The position numbers and the translations under genes were made by a program. Shown here one piece after another: positions 55,826-64,000 of a stretch of 64,000 nt of DNA (position 1 is the first letter of the stretch; each line of letters opens with the position of its first letter). The notes under the pieces are model-generated. The model was not told where the DNA came from and searched no databases. It saw only the letters and a program-made list of their open reading frames with translations. This DNA comes from Streptomyces sp. NBC_00878 (lineage in GTDB: Bacteria; Actinomycetota; Actinomycetes; Streptomycetales; Streptomycetaceae): NCBI RefSeq assembly GCF_026341515.1, contig NZ_JAPEOK010000001.1, positions 2,604,001 to 2,668,000 on the forward strand, written 5' to 3'.

Positions 55826-56272
55826 GTGACCACCATGCCCGAGGACCGGACCGGGTACCGGATCTCGATCGTCGACGAGGACCCGTTGCGTGCGCGCCGG
55901 GAAGCGCGCGAGTTGCTCGCCGGGATCGCCGACGTCGATCCGGGGGCGGCCCTGGACGTTCCCCGGCAGCGCACGGCGCACGGCGCGATCGCGATGGACG
56001 AGATCGTGATGGAGAAGGGCGGGCTGTCGGCCGACACCATCGGGGTGGTGATCAGCGCGGGTTCACTGGTCGCCGCAGGGGTGCAGATCTGGCTGGCGCG
56101 TGTGCCGCAGCGGACGATTGTCGTGAAGCGGCCCGACGGCGCGACCCTGCAGATCACGGGCAAGGAGGCCCGCGAGGACGACGAGCGGATCGAGAGGTTC
56201 CTCGCGGGCGGCGACGAGACGCCCCGCCCCACGGGCGACGACGGCCTCGGCGACACCCCCGCGGCGGGCTGA
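55826..56272 (+). CDS. EACC1-like (effector-associated constant component 1) protein
   Basis: A 148-residue protein from GTG 55826 with GAGGGGAA upstream. It reads YRISIVDEDPLRARREAREL, RTAHGAIAMDEIVMEKGGLS, then the hydrophobic TIGVVISAGSLVAAGVQIWL (one possible membrane or hydrophobic helix), then RTIVVKRPDGATLQITGKEA. This pattern fits the EACC1 domain, described by computational work on actinobacterial conflict systems as the invariant partner of diverse effectors such as caspase-like proteases. It ends six bases before the caspase-helicase gene and is surely co-transcribed. Its proposed job is to recruit or gate the effector; this is not proven. Confidence 0.75.
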   Translation: MTTMPEDRTGYRISIVDEDPLRARREARELLAGIADVDPGAALDVPRQRTAHGAIAMDEIVMEKGGLSADTIGVVISAGSLVAAGVQIWLARVPQRTIVVKRPDGATLQITGKEAREDDERIERFLAGGDETPRPTGDDGLGDTPAAG

Positions 56273-56278
56273 GCGCGG

Positions 56279-59200
56279 ATGACCGACAACGACCGGTTCG
56301 CCATGCTCGTCGGCGTGTCCACGTACGACAGCGACGCGTACCAGGATCTGCCGCCGGTGCGCGCCGATCTGCACTACATGCGGGCGGTGCTGCAGAACAC
56401 CGAGATCGGTATGTACAACGACTGCGCGATGGTCTCCGAGCCGACCCGCGCGGAGATGCTGCACGCCGTCGAGACGTTCCTGAACGCGCGGCAGCCCAGC
56501 GAGACCGCCCTGCTGTACTTCAGCGGGCACGGGGAGTTCTGCGAGGACGACAACCAGCTGTACTTCCTGACCCGGGACGCCGACCCCGACGATCTGCCGG
56601 GTACGGCGGTCCCGGCGGAGTTCCTGGAACGGATGCTCCAGTCGTGCCGTGCCTCCTCGAAGCTGGTGCTGCTTGACTGCTGTTCCAGCGGCTCCGTCGT
56701 ACAGGGCTGGACCGCGAAGGGGCCTGCGGAGGAACCCGCGCGGCCCGCGCCGAGCACCCTGCTGCGGCCGACCGGCGTGTACTTCATCACCGCCTCCGAC
56801 GCCCTCCAGTCCGCGTCCGCGATGGCGCCGCCAGGGTCCAGCCTCGGCACGTCCCGGTTCACCGGGGAGATCGTGGAGGGGCTGCGCAACGGGCGGATCA
56901 AGGGCGGCGGCTGGATCACGCCGGACGACCTCTTCGACTACCTGACCACGCAGATGGTGCGCGACGGCGTACCGGAGGAGCAGCGCCCCACCAAGTCCAC
57001 GTTCAGGGCCACGCGGAGCCTGCCCTTCGCCCGGTCGGTGGCGCGCCCGGTGCACATCCCGGCGCTGCCCCGCGACGCGGCCGAGATCGCCCAGCGCTCA
57101 CCCGCCCTGCTGAAGGCCCGGGAACTGGCCGCGCTGGACGCGCGCGACGGCGTCGACCGGCAGCGGCTGCTGCGGTACTACGCGCACTGCCTCACCGCCC
57201 AGGCGGCGGCCGGCATGCGGCCGGACCGGGACAGCGGGCGCGACGAGAAGTACTTCCTGCTGAGCCAGGGCGAGGAGACCATCCAGTCGGGGCGGGGCTC
57301 CACCTTCCCCGCCCCCGGGAAGCTGCCGAAACCGCAGGGCAGGCCGGCCGGTGCGGGCGGCGGTGACTCCGGGGCGCGGCAGGAGTACTGGTACGGCTAT
57401 CCGGCGATCACGCTGCCCGTGCGGGACGGCGGTGGCCGGGGGCGCCGTACGGCGGTGGAGCTGGCGCCGCTGCTCATCCAGCAGATGGAACTCGCGCCGG
57501 ACGAGGAGGGCCGAGACGTGCTCCGGCCCAGCGGGGTGCCATCCCTGCACACCGGTGTCGTCTCGGAACTGCTGGACGCGGGGGACGCGGCCGACCTCGT
57601 CGCGCGCTGGCAGCCGGCCTGGCAGGAGGGCAACGACGCGCAGATGCTGCGCGCGGTAAGGGAGTTGCTGGAGGAGCTGGGGCTGCCGGAGCTGGAGCCG
57701 CTGGACCCGTCCGCGCTCAGCGAGCGGACGGTGATGCAGGCGCTGCGGCCCGGCGCGCACAACGCGGCCGTGCTGCTGGTGCCTTCGGGCGTGGAGGCCA
57801 AGGCCACCGAGGCCCTGGTGAGCAACCTGCTCGAGATGTCGACGCGGACCGGGCAGATCCCCGGCACCGCCCTGGACGCGCTGCTGAGCGGCGGGGAGGG
57901 CGGGGCGCGGGCCGCGTCCGCAGCCGTGGTGGCTCCGGGGCCGTGCAACGAGAGCCAGGAGCTGGTGATCTCGTCGGCGATGTCACGGCCACTGACGGTG
58001 GCGACCGGGCCGCCCGGTACAGGCAAGAGCGAGGTCGTCACGGCCGTCGTCACCACCTGTGTCGCCGCCGGACAGTCCGTACTGATCGCCTCCACGAACA
58101 ACGAGGCCGTGAACGTCGTCGCCGAACGCTGCGACGACATCGCGCCGGGCCTGCTGATGCGCACGGGCAACGCCGAGGCTCTTGAGCGGGAGGCGGCGAA
58201 ACTGGAGCGGCTGCTCGGTGAGCCCGCTCAGGCCCCGCGGCGCGGATCGGCCACCGTGGGCGGCGAGTTGCGCACCACCCGGGGGACGGCCGACGGGCTG
58301 CGGGCGGAGGCGGCCCGCCACGTCGGTGAGGAGGGGCGGCTGCTGGAGCTGCTCCGGGACCGGGAGGAGCGCGCGACGGCGCTGGAGCTGCCGCTGCCGC
58401 TCCTGGAAGGCGTCTGGTCGGCTGCGGACGAGGACGGCGTGGCCGTTCTGGGGCGCTGGGAGGACAGGGCGCGGAAGGTGGCCGGGGCTCCCTGGTGGCT
58501 GCTCGGTCCGTGGCGCCGAGGGCGGGCGCTCGCGTCACTGGTCTCGGCGGTGGCCGATCCCTCAGAGGCCGATCCCTCAGAGGAGGACCGACCGTCGTGG
58601 CCGGCGTGGGCGACCGGGCGGCCGGTGCCGGCCGAGCTGCTGGAGTCGCTGGCGGACGCGGTGGCCGTGGAACGGGAGGTGCGGAAGCTCGTCCCCCGGC
58701 ACCTGGCATGGGACGAGGACGGGCTGAGGCAGTCGCGGCTTGCGGCGGCGGGCGCGCTGTCCGAACTGTCGGCCGAGCTGTCCCGGGCGGTGTCCACCGA
58801 GGCGCTGACGAGGGCGCGCGGGCTCATGGGCCAGCGTCTCCAGGCGCTCCGGGGCCGCTCGGGCTACCAACGGAGCCAGAAGAACCTGATGGCGCACATC
58901 AAGGGATGGGCCATCAGCACCCACTCGGTGCGGCAGTTGGAGCTCACCCCGAAGCTGTTCGACCTCGTCGTCATCGACGAGGCGAGCCAGTGCTCCATCC
59001 CCTCGGTGCTGCCGCTGCTGTTCCGGGCGCGCCGGGCACTGATCATCGGCGACCCGATGCAGCTGGGGCACATCCCCGGCGTGTCACCGCAGCAGGAGCA
59101 GCAGGCGCGGGTCAGGGCCGGGCTGAGCGCGGCGCAGCTGGAGGATCACCGGCTCACGTACCACGTGTACTCCTCGTACCACGCGGCCGAGCAGCACGGC

Positions 59201-60187
59201 GACTTTGCGCTGCTCCTCGACGAGCACTACCGGTGCCATCCGCGGATCGCCGATGTCGTCAACGGCTACTGCTACGCGGGCCAGTTGCGGGTACTCACCG
59301 ACGTTCGGCGGCAGATCCCGGCCCTCGACCCGGTGGCTGCGGCCGATCCGGCGCCGGTGCTGGGCTGGGTCGACGTACCGCACGGCGAGTCGGCGCGGGG
59401 CGGGGAGGGCCGGTCCTGGCGCAACGCGGCGGAGGCGGAGGCCGTGCGGCGGGTGGTGGACGAACTGCTGGCGCGGCTGCCGCAGGACGCCACGGTGGGG
59501 GTGGTCACCCCGTTCCGGGCGCAGAAGGAGACCCTGGCGCGGGTGTGGCGCGACGACGACCGGGTCCGGGTCGGCACGGTGCACGCCTTCCAGGGCGGGC
59601 AGCGCGACGTGATGGTGCTGAGCCCGGTGGCCACGCACAACACACCGCCGAGGACCACACACTGGGTCGCCGGCCAGGTCAACCTGTGGAACGTGGCGGT
59701 GACTCGGGCGAAGTCGCAGCTGATCACCGTCGGCGGTCACGCGTTCTGGCAGGGGCAGAGCGGTCTGCCGACCCTGCTCGCGGGACGCTCGGTGCTACTG
59801 GGGGCGGACGCGCGCGAGGACGGCGGGCAGGTGGGCACGGCCACCCCGGTGACCGGCTTCCGGGAGGAACTCGCCGACCGGCTCCAGCAATACCTCGCCG
59901 AGCGCGGGATCGCCGACCTGGAACGGGCGGCGATGGTCGGCGGACACCCGGTGGACCTGCTGTTCACCGAGGCCGGACAGAACACGGCGGTACTGATCGA
60001 CCCCGGCCCGCCGCCCGCCGCCGACCCGGCCCGGCACCTGCGGCTGACGCACGCGCGGGGCGACCTGCTGACCGGGCTGCCGTCCGGGGGCTACGGGGCG
60101 AAGGCGTGCCCGGTGGGCCGGACAGTGCGGGTTCCGGCGTGGCGGATCCTGGCGGGCGAGGAGGTGCTGGCGCCGTTGTTCGACTGA
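56279..60187 (+). CDS. Caspase-like protease fused to SF1 (UPF1/DNA2-like) helicase
   Basis: A 1302-residue multidomain protein. Residues 1-250: caspase fold (peptidase C14) with catalytic His 84 in LLYFSGHGE and Cys 135 in VLLDCCSSGS, so probably active. Residues about 250-560: unknown helical region. Residues about 560-1155: superfamily 1 helicase with Walker A GPPGTGKSEVV (about 578), Walker B VVIDEASQCSIP (900), GDPMQLGHIP, DEHYRCHPRIADVVNGYC, VGTVHAFQGGQRDVMVLSP (about 1098) and NVAVTRAKSQLITV (about 1138). Residues about 1190-1302: GHPVDLLFTEAGQNTAVLID resembles a PD-(D/E)XK nuclease core without the expected Lys. The helicase could sense aberrant or invading nucleic acid and switch on proteolysis. 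No signal or membrane segment. Confidence 0.9.
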   Translation: MTDNDRFAMLVGVSTYDSDAYQDLPPVRADLHYMRAVLQNTEIGMYNDCAMVSEPTRAEMLHAVETFLNARQPSETALLYFSGHGEFCEDDNQLYFLTRDADPDDLPGTAVPAEFLERMLQSCRASSKLVLLDCCSSGSVVQGWTAKGPAEEPARPAPSTLLRPTGVYFITASDALQSASAMAPPGSSLGTSRFTGEIVEGLRNGRIKGGGWITPDDLFDYLTTQMVRDGVPEEQRPTKSTFRATRSLPFARSVARPVHIPALPRDAAEIAQRSPALLKARELAALDARDGVDRQRLLRYYAHCLTAQAAAGMRPDRDSGRDEKYFLLSQGEETIQSGRGSTFPAPGKLPKPQGRPAGAGGGDSGARQEYWYGYPAITLPVRDGGGRGRRTAVELAPLLIQQMELAPDEEGRDVLRPSGVPSLHTGVVSELLDAGDAADLVARWQPAWQEGNDAQMLRAVRELLEELGLPELEPLDPSALSERTVMQALRPGAHNAAVLLVPSGVEAKATEALVSNLLEMSTRTGQIPGTALDALLSGGEGGARAASAAVVAPGPCNESQELVISSAMSRPLTVATGPPGTGKSEVVTAVVTTCVAAGQSVLIASTNNEAVNVVAERCDDIAPGLLMRTGNAEALEREAAKLERLLGEPAQAPRRGSATVGGELRTTRGTADGLRAEAARHVGEEGRLLELLRDREERATALELPLPLLEGVWSAADEDGVAVLGRWEDRARKVAGAPWWLLGPWRRGRALASLVSAVADPSEADPSEEDRPSWPAWATGRPVPAELLESLADAVAVEREVRKLVPRHLAWDEDGLRQSRLAAAGALSELSAELSRAVSTEALTRARGLMGQRLQALRGRSGYQRSQKNLMAHIKGWAISTHSVRQLELTPKLFDLVVIDEASQCSIPSVLPLLFRARRALIIGDPMQLGHIPGVSPQQEQQARVRAGLSAAQLEDHRLTYHVYSSYHAAEQHGDFALLLDEHYRCHPRIADVVNGYCYAGQLRVLTDVRRQIPALDPVAAADPAPVLGWVDVPHGESARGGEGRSWRNAAEAEAVRRVVDELLARLPQDATVGVVTPFRAQKETLARVWRDDDRVRVGTVHAFQGGQRDVMVLSPVATHNTPPRTTHWVAGQVNLWNVAVTRAKSQLITVGGHAFWQGQSGLPTLLAGRSVLLGADAREDGGQVGTATPVTGFREELADRLQQYLAERGIADLERAAMVGGHPVDLLFTEAGQNTAVLIDPGPPPAADPARHLRLTHARGDLLTGLPSGGYGAKACPVGRTVRVPAWRILAGEEVLAPLFD

Positions 60188-60214
60188 ATGGACGTGTTCC
60201 CCAAAGGAGCGCCG

Positions 60215-60415
60215 ATGTTCTCTGACAGGACGACGTCCGAACGACCGATGACCGCCGACGACGTGATGCTCTTCGACTTCGAAGCCCAGCGGTACTACCG
60301 GGAGGAAGGAAGGTTCACGATCGAGACCGACCGCGACCCCGACCACAAACGGCTCAAGCACCACGCGAAGGGCGTCGGGCTCTCCCTGGCCCTGAAGCAC
60401 CTGCACCAGAGCTGA
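60215..60415 (+). CDS. Small protein ending the caspase-helicase operon
   Basis: A 66-residue protein, MFSDRTTSERPMTADDVMLF then DFEAQRYYREEGRFTIETDR and LKHHAKGVGLSLALKHLHQS. ATG 60215 has AAAGGAG five bases upstream, only 27 bases after the helicase stop; the in-frame ATG 60188 has no site. Charged, soluble, unknown family. Candidate third component, inhibitor or substrate of the protease. Confidence 0.65.
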   Translation: MFSDRTTSERPMTADDVMLFDFEAQRYYREEGRFTIETDRDPDHKRLKHHAKGVGLSLALKHLHQS

Positions 60416-60814
60416 GTGGCGGTCCGGACATCGCGGCTCCCTTTCGGCACTGCCCGCGCGCTTTCCCTTCCCCATCAGGGTCCGCGAACGCCAATGCAGG
60501 TGAAAAGAGAGCCCTTTCGGTCCGAATGGCTGAAGTGCCCAAGTACCTGGTGACGGTGTGACGCAAGTTGCACGCTTCGTGATGCTCGGTGGTCGGACGC
60601 GCCAGGTGGACGGCACACATGGGGAACTGAGCGGCACTCAGCGAGCTGCCTCGGGACCGTCTGCCGTGCGCCGACCAGTTCGATGACCGGGTTGTTGTCG
60701 CCCGGCTGTTCCACGATGGGGCGCGAGGCTTGAACCACCGCATACTCGGTCTGACGGTGCGGTTCTCCGGAGTCCCCCGGCCGGGGCCGGGGATGATGGG
60801 TCACGGCCCGGTGC
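60416..60814. other. Intergenic region without a supported gene
   Basis: On the minus strand 60475-60804 is open and has a mildly protein-like stretch (EYAVVQASRPIVEQPGDNNP), but it has no ribosome site and loses coherence. No hairpin of note follows the caspase-helicase operon. I see nothing else here. Confidence 0.4.
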
Positions 60815-61561
60815 TCACGGGGAGGTGGCCGGCGTCCGGAGCACCGTTCCTCGGCGCTCGAACTCCAGGATCGACTCCGCGTGAGTGGCGGCAGCGCTTC
60901 CCAACTCGCGTTCCACCAGCCACAGGGCGCCGTCGATGCCGGAGGAGACTCCTCCGGCTGTCACCAGGTCACCGTCGTCGACAACTCTCTGATCCACGAC
61001 CCGGGCTCCCTGCTGGCTGAGGTAGCTCCTGGCCAGGTGGTGCGTGGTGCATGTACGGCCCGTAGTCAGACCGGCGGCGGACAGCACGATCACTCCCGTG
61101 CAGATGCCGAGGATCGTCACTCCGGCTTCATGCGCCGCGCGCAGCGCGGACGGCAGCTCTCCTTTGCCGATCTCCGCCCAGACGCCGGGGCCGTCGCGCC
61201 GGCTGAAGCCACCGCCGGGTACGACGACCAGATCGGCGTCGTGCGGGGCCCAGGCCTCTGCTGCCACCTTCGTGCCGAAGCTGTAGGTCACCTCGGCCGC
61301 CTCCCCGCCGGTCACCAGCTTCACCGTCACCGGATGGGCCCGGGCGGCCAGGGAGAAGACCTCGAACGGGCCGAAGACATCCAGCTCTTCCACTCCGTCG
61401 AAGGTGACGATGTGGACGCGCAGTGCTTCACCGCTGTCGCCGCGAGCGCGCCCGGGGGCTGCCGCGTGGGCTACCGCGTGGGCTGCACCGGCTGCGAGCG
61501 GGGTCGTCGAGAGGGCACCGACCGCCGCCGCCGAGGACTGCAACAGACTTCTTCTTCTCAC
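60815..61561 (-). CDS. Exported DJ-1/PfpI family protein
   Basis: A 248-residue protein. The N-terminus MRRRSLLQSSAAAVGALSTT is an export signal of Tat-like character with cleavage near AAHAVAHA. The mature domain RVHIVTFDGVEELDVFGPFE, DADLVVVPGGGFSRRDGPGV, GVTILGICTGVIVLSAAGLT (nucleophile Cys in GICTG) and VTAGGVSSGIDGALWLVERE is the DJ-1/PfpI fold. Cytosolic relatives include isonitrile hydratase and AraC-regulator sensor domains. The signal peptide makes this an unusual extracytoplasmic member; its reaction is unknown. Confidence 0.87.
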   Translation of the reverse strand: MRRRSLLQSSAAAVGALSTTPLAAGAAHAVAHAAAPGRARGDSGEALRVHIVTFDGVEELDVFGPFEVFSLAARAHPVTVKLVTGGEAAEVTYSFGTKVAAEAWAPHDADLVVVPGGGFSRRDGPGVWAEIGKGELPSALRAAHEAGVTILGICTGVIVLSAAGLTTGRTCTTHHLARSYLSQQGARVVDQRVVDDGDLVTAGGVSSGIDGALWLVERELGSAAATHAESILEFERRGTVLRTPATSP

Positions 61562-61786
61562 GCGTGCCGAACCACCTTCGTCCGAAGTTTTGTGCCCCGA
61601 CCGGCCGACAACCTCACGTGGCGGTCAGCGGGTTTCGAGGTGCACTGTCGAACCAGTAGTCGGTCGCCGGCGGGTTCGAGTTCCCGCATCTTCGGGCCAA
61701 TTTCCTTTGCTGCGGCGGAACTTGAGGGAACGCGGCAGGCGTCACACGGTCGCCGACGTCGGCGTACTCCTCCGTCACCCGGGCGT

Positions 61787-62218
61787 TCATGGCCTCCAGC
61801 AGCACGGGCATCGGGAGCGTCCGCGCGTCGTGTCCCCGGATCCTGCCGGGCGATGCTCCGGTGTCGCACGGCGCATCCGCGACGACTTGATGAGCGGTTC
61901 GCACAGCTGTTTGCACCGCACGGGGGCGCCCGCCTCTGCCACCTCCGCCGGCACCCGCTGGTAATCGGCCGACAGATCCCCAAGTCCGGCCGCGTCCTTG
62001 CGGTAGGGCAGCACCCGTCCCGGCTCCGCGCCGCCGACCATGGCCGGATTCTCCTCCCCGGCCGCCTCGTCCTCGGCGGGCAACTGCCCCACGACCTGCT
62101 CCGCCGAGACGACGCGGGCCAGCTCGGCCTCGGCGTCCGTCAGCTGCTTGCCCAGCAGTTCGACCTGGTCGGCGAGGTAGGCGCGGCGTGCACCGATCCG
62201 CTCCAGTATCGGGTCCAC
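61787..62218 (-). pseudogene. Decayed coiled-coil/HTH protein gene
   Basis: GTG 62218 opens VDPILERIGARRAYLADQVE, LLGKQLTDAEAELARVVSAE, then VLPYRKDAAGLGDLSADYQR and VRCKQLCE. Intact Streptomyces relatives, as I recall them, continue into a winged-helix-like end; here the frame changes to unrelated Arg/Pro-rich sequence from about 61905. The first 100 residues are coiled coil plus the start of a possible HTH. The downstream stretch to 61562 has no supported gene. Confidence 0.6.
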
Positions 62219-62416
62219 CGGTCCCCCTGCCGCTCGCGTGACGCCAGCGCTACGGATCGTAGGCGCACCCGAACCAAGCGGGCAGGAAGAACAGACATCC
62301 GCCCACGGACCCATAACAGATGATCAAGCCCGGCGATCATGCCGCTCTGCCAGCACGAGTACACCCAGCCATCACCACTCCAGACCCCTGACCAACCACT
62401 TCAGGATGAAACGGGC

Positions 62417-62596
62417 TCACTGTCGCATCGGGACGTCGTCCGTACGCTCGCCCTCCGCTTGAGATGGTTCGGTCCTGGGCACGTCCGGGTGCTGTTCCAT
62501 GGCGCTGCGCTCGTCCGGCTCGTTGCGCTCCCCCTCGGCCTGCGACGGGGTACGCGCGTACAGCCAGCGGTCGTAATCCGAGGCTCCGGATTTCAT
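62417..62596 (-). CDS. Small acidic protein with repeated octapeptide
   Basis: A 59-residue protein, MKSGASDYDRWLYARTPSQA and following. AGGAGG sits 7 bases before ATG 62596. The octapeptide PSQAEGER occurs twice, 26 residues apart. Hydrophilic and probably disordered; no family was recognised. Confidence 0.6.
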   Translation of the reverse strand: MKSGASDYDRWLYARTPSQAEGERNEPDERSAMEQHPDVPRTEPSQAEGERTDDVPMRQ

Positions 62597-62980
62597 GACG
62601 GGCCTCCTTCGCTTGTTAACCCCATGCTCCACCTTCGGCCGTGACACGGCGAGAGACACTCGAGAAACGGGGCACTACTGCCCACCGTCATCATCGGACG
62701 CTACGACGCCTTCTGCCGCCCCGGACTACGCCCATGCTGGCCGCGCCACGCACCTACACCGTCAGCGCCGACGAACAGGAAACCTGGGCCAGTGCCCTGC
62801 AGCGGCGCCGACTGCCTGGCTGGGCGGGTTCTCGCGGCCGCTGCCGCAAAGGCCGAAAGGCCTGCTCGTCGGATGGTCCGACCAGCCGCGTCCAGCCCTC
62901 AGCCTTGCGGGCCGAGGGAGACAAGGCCAGCGCGACATCCAGCCGCCTCCTGAACGAGGATGGGAGGGAGGAGCGGAGCG
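62597..62980. other. Intergenic region, no supported gene
   Basis: The plus strand has a short protein-like patch (TYTVSADEQETWASALQRRR, about 62755-62815) without a convincing start or end. It may be a remnant. Otherwise I see nothing. Confidence 0.35.
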
Positions 62981-63436
62981 ATGGCACGGATGTTCGTCGA
63001 CGGTGATGACCTGGTCGTGCACCTGACGTGGCGGGAAAAGGCAGCCGCGCGCGGCGGCGACCTGCGCGTGCCGCTGACGGCGGTGTGCCGGGTGACGGTC
63101 GAACCCGACTGGTGGCGTGCCCTGCGTGGAGCCCCGCAGCGCGGCATCTCGATTCCCGGGACCCTGTGCATCGGCACGCGCAGCCACCACGCCGGGACGG
63201 ACTTCGTGGCCATACGGTCCGGCAGACCCCTCGTGTGCGTCGAGCTCCGGCCCTCCGCTCCTTTCCGCCTCCTTGCCGTCTCCGTTCCCACCCGTGCCGA
63301 GGCGCAGGCCACAGCTCAATGGCTCGGCCGAACCGCACCGAAGATCGACACATCCACGCCCTGGCGGCAGCCGCTTCCCGTACCCGCGGAGAACTCTGCC
63401 CCGCGACGTCTTGCACCTCACACGTACGGGCCATAG
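62981..63436 (+). CDS. Conserved-looking hypothetical protein
   Basis: A 151-residue protein from ATG 62981 with GGGAGGGAGGAG upstream. It reads MARMFVDGDDLVVHLTWREK, LRVPLTAVCRVTVEPDWWRA, ISIPGTLCIGTRSHHAGTDF, FVAIRSGRPLVCVELRPSAP. Alternating beta-strands suggest a PH-like or small beta-barrel domain of about 110 residues followed by a disordered tail. Similar proteins occur in other Streptomyces, to my recollection without assigned function. Confidence 0.65.
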   Translation: MARMFVDGDDLVVHLTWREKAAARGGDLRVPLTAVCRVTVEPDWWRALRGAPQRGISIPGTLCIGTRSHHAGTDFVAIRSGRPLVCVELRPSAPFRLLAVSVPTRAEAQATAQWLGRTAPKIDTSTPWRQPLPVPAENSAPRRLAPHTYGP

Positions 63437-63905
63437 CGGGCGAGTGGACCGTTGTGCGGCGCCGCTTGCAGGCGAGACCGTTTTCTCCGCCCAGGCGGCC
63501 TCCGCCACCACTGGATCGGGCGTCTTCGGGCAGCAATCCGCCGACGACGACGGCTGCGCTGTCCCGCTCGGATTCACTGATCCACACCTCGGCCTGGCAG
63601 GGTTGCCACAGCGAAGGGGCGCTGACCAGGCGTGCTTCCATGGTCGGCACTGCCCGCCTGGGCCCACTCGCCTGCGAGCGGTACGTCCACGTCATGAGTG
63701 CGCGACGCCCGCATCCGAACACAAGGCGTGATGTGTGGCCCATGGCGACCCGCCACGCGGCAACCGGCCCGCACGCGCCGCAGATCGTGCGGGCCCGGAC
63801 ACGCCCCACGGGGGCATGGCCGGAGCCAGCGGGGCGGCCGGCGCTACGCGGGATTCACCGAGTGACTCGGGCCCGCCTGGTGACGGCCACGGTCGGACCA
63901 CCATG
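63437..63905. other. Region without a supported gene
   Basis: Several long frames are open because of the high GC content, but none has a ribosome site and coherent composition. On the minus strand a patch (SAPSLWQPCQAEVWISESER) near 63570-63630 is mildly protein-like. Confidence 0.35.
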
Positions 63906-64000
63906 TCACTCCTGTTGCGGAACCACCGCCACCGGGCAGTCGGAGTGGTGCAGCACCGTGTGTCCCACCAGGCCGAGCTGAGGTCCGAGGTGGCCGCGAG
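63906..64000 (-). CDS. C-terminal end of a universal stress protein (partial)
   Basis: On the minus strand, from the window edge to a stop at 63906, the sequence reads RGHLGPQLGLVGHTVLHHSD then CPVAVVPQQE. This is the conserved end of UspA-type domains, where the G-x(9)-G-S/H loop binds ATP. The start lies outside the window. Confidence 0.75.
   Translation of the reverse strand, partial: RGHLGPQLGLVGHTVLHHSDCPVAVVPQQE

Noticed and set aside
61668..61687. tRNA T-arm-like GCGGGTTCGAGTTCCCGC
   Set aside because: The loop is one base too long and no acceptor, D or anticodon arm can be drawn around it.

Overview
The window is a piece of a Streptomyces-type chromosome. The DNA is very GC-rich with G/C-ending codons. 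It carries Streptomyces hallmarks: DUF397, XRE/DUF5753 and ATP-binding regulatory genes in a triad, a DUF6099 protein, a SepF-like protein, an F420-type oxidoreductase, and a remnant of a mycothiol-dependent isomerase. No rRNA, tRNA, CRISPR array or intact transposase was seen.

Layout. 1-3.1 kb: the C-terminal end of a membrane protein, a DUF5999 gene, a truncated acyl-CoA ligase and a PaaX-type regulator. 3.2-6.4 kb: four translationally coupled genes (sulfotransferase, small protein, glycosyltransferase, APS kinase) that look like a sulfated-glycan pathway. 7.3-9.8 kb: ornithine carbamoyltransferase and arginine deiminase. 9.9-12 kb: an SPFH/band-7 protein coupled to a NAD-kinase-like protein. 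12.1-16.3 kb: a Pnkp-Hen1 RNA repair cassette. 16.8-22.1 kb: an IclR regulator, a collapsed gentisate-pathway scar, then alcohol and aldehyde dehydrogenases. 22.3-27.3 kb: gene remnants, an LLM oxidoreductase, small housekeeping genes and a SepF-like gene. 27.6-31.8 kb: a giant assimilatory nitrate reductase fused to a diflavin reductase. 32.3-39.6 kb: an MFS/MarR pair, a STAND ATPase, a protease fragment, a DinB-type protein and a monooxygenase. 40-44.2 kb: a sugar ABC importer with its LacI repressor. 44.3-46.6 kb: a dialkylglycine decarboxylase with a divergent LysR regulator. 46.9-53 kb: secreted GH92 and GH97 glycosidases sharing an operator sequence. 53.2-60.4 kb: the regulatory triad, then a predicted conflict system. 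60.8-64 kb: a PfpI-like protein, small and decayed genes, and the end of a universal stress protein.

The most interesting locus is 55826-60415. An EACC1-like adaptor (effector-associated constant component) precedes a 1302-residue protein that joins a caspase-like protease to an SF1 (UPF1/DNA2-like) helicase with a C-terminal domain resembling a degenerate nuclease. A 66-residue protein follows. This looks like a proteolytic conflict or immunity system, and a deleted NACHT ATPase lies directly upstream.

A second theme is decay by internal deletion. The acyl-CoA ligase, the gentisate operon, a Clp-N/response-regulator pair, a serine protease, a NACHT ATPase and a coiled-coil protein are all present only as fragments. 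Operators can be proposed for the ABC importer (four near-identical palindromes), the two glycosidases (shared CAACGTTG core), the nitrate reductase (GlnR-like) and the MFS/MarR pair.
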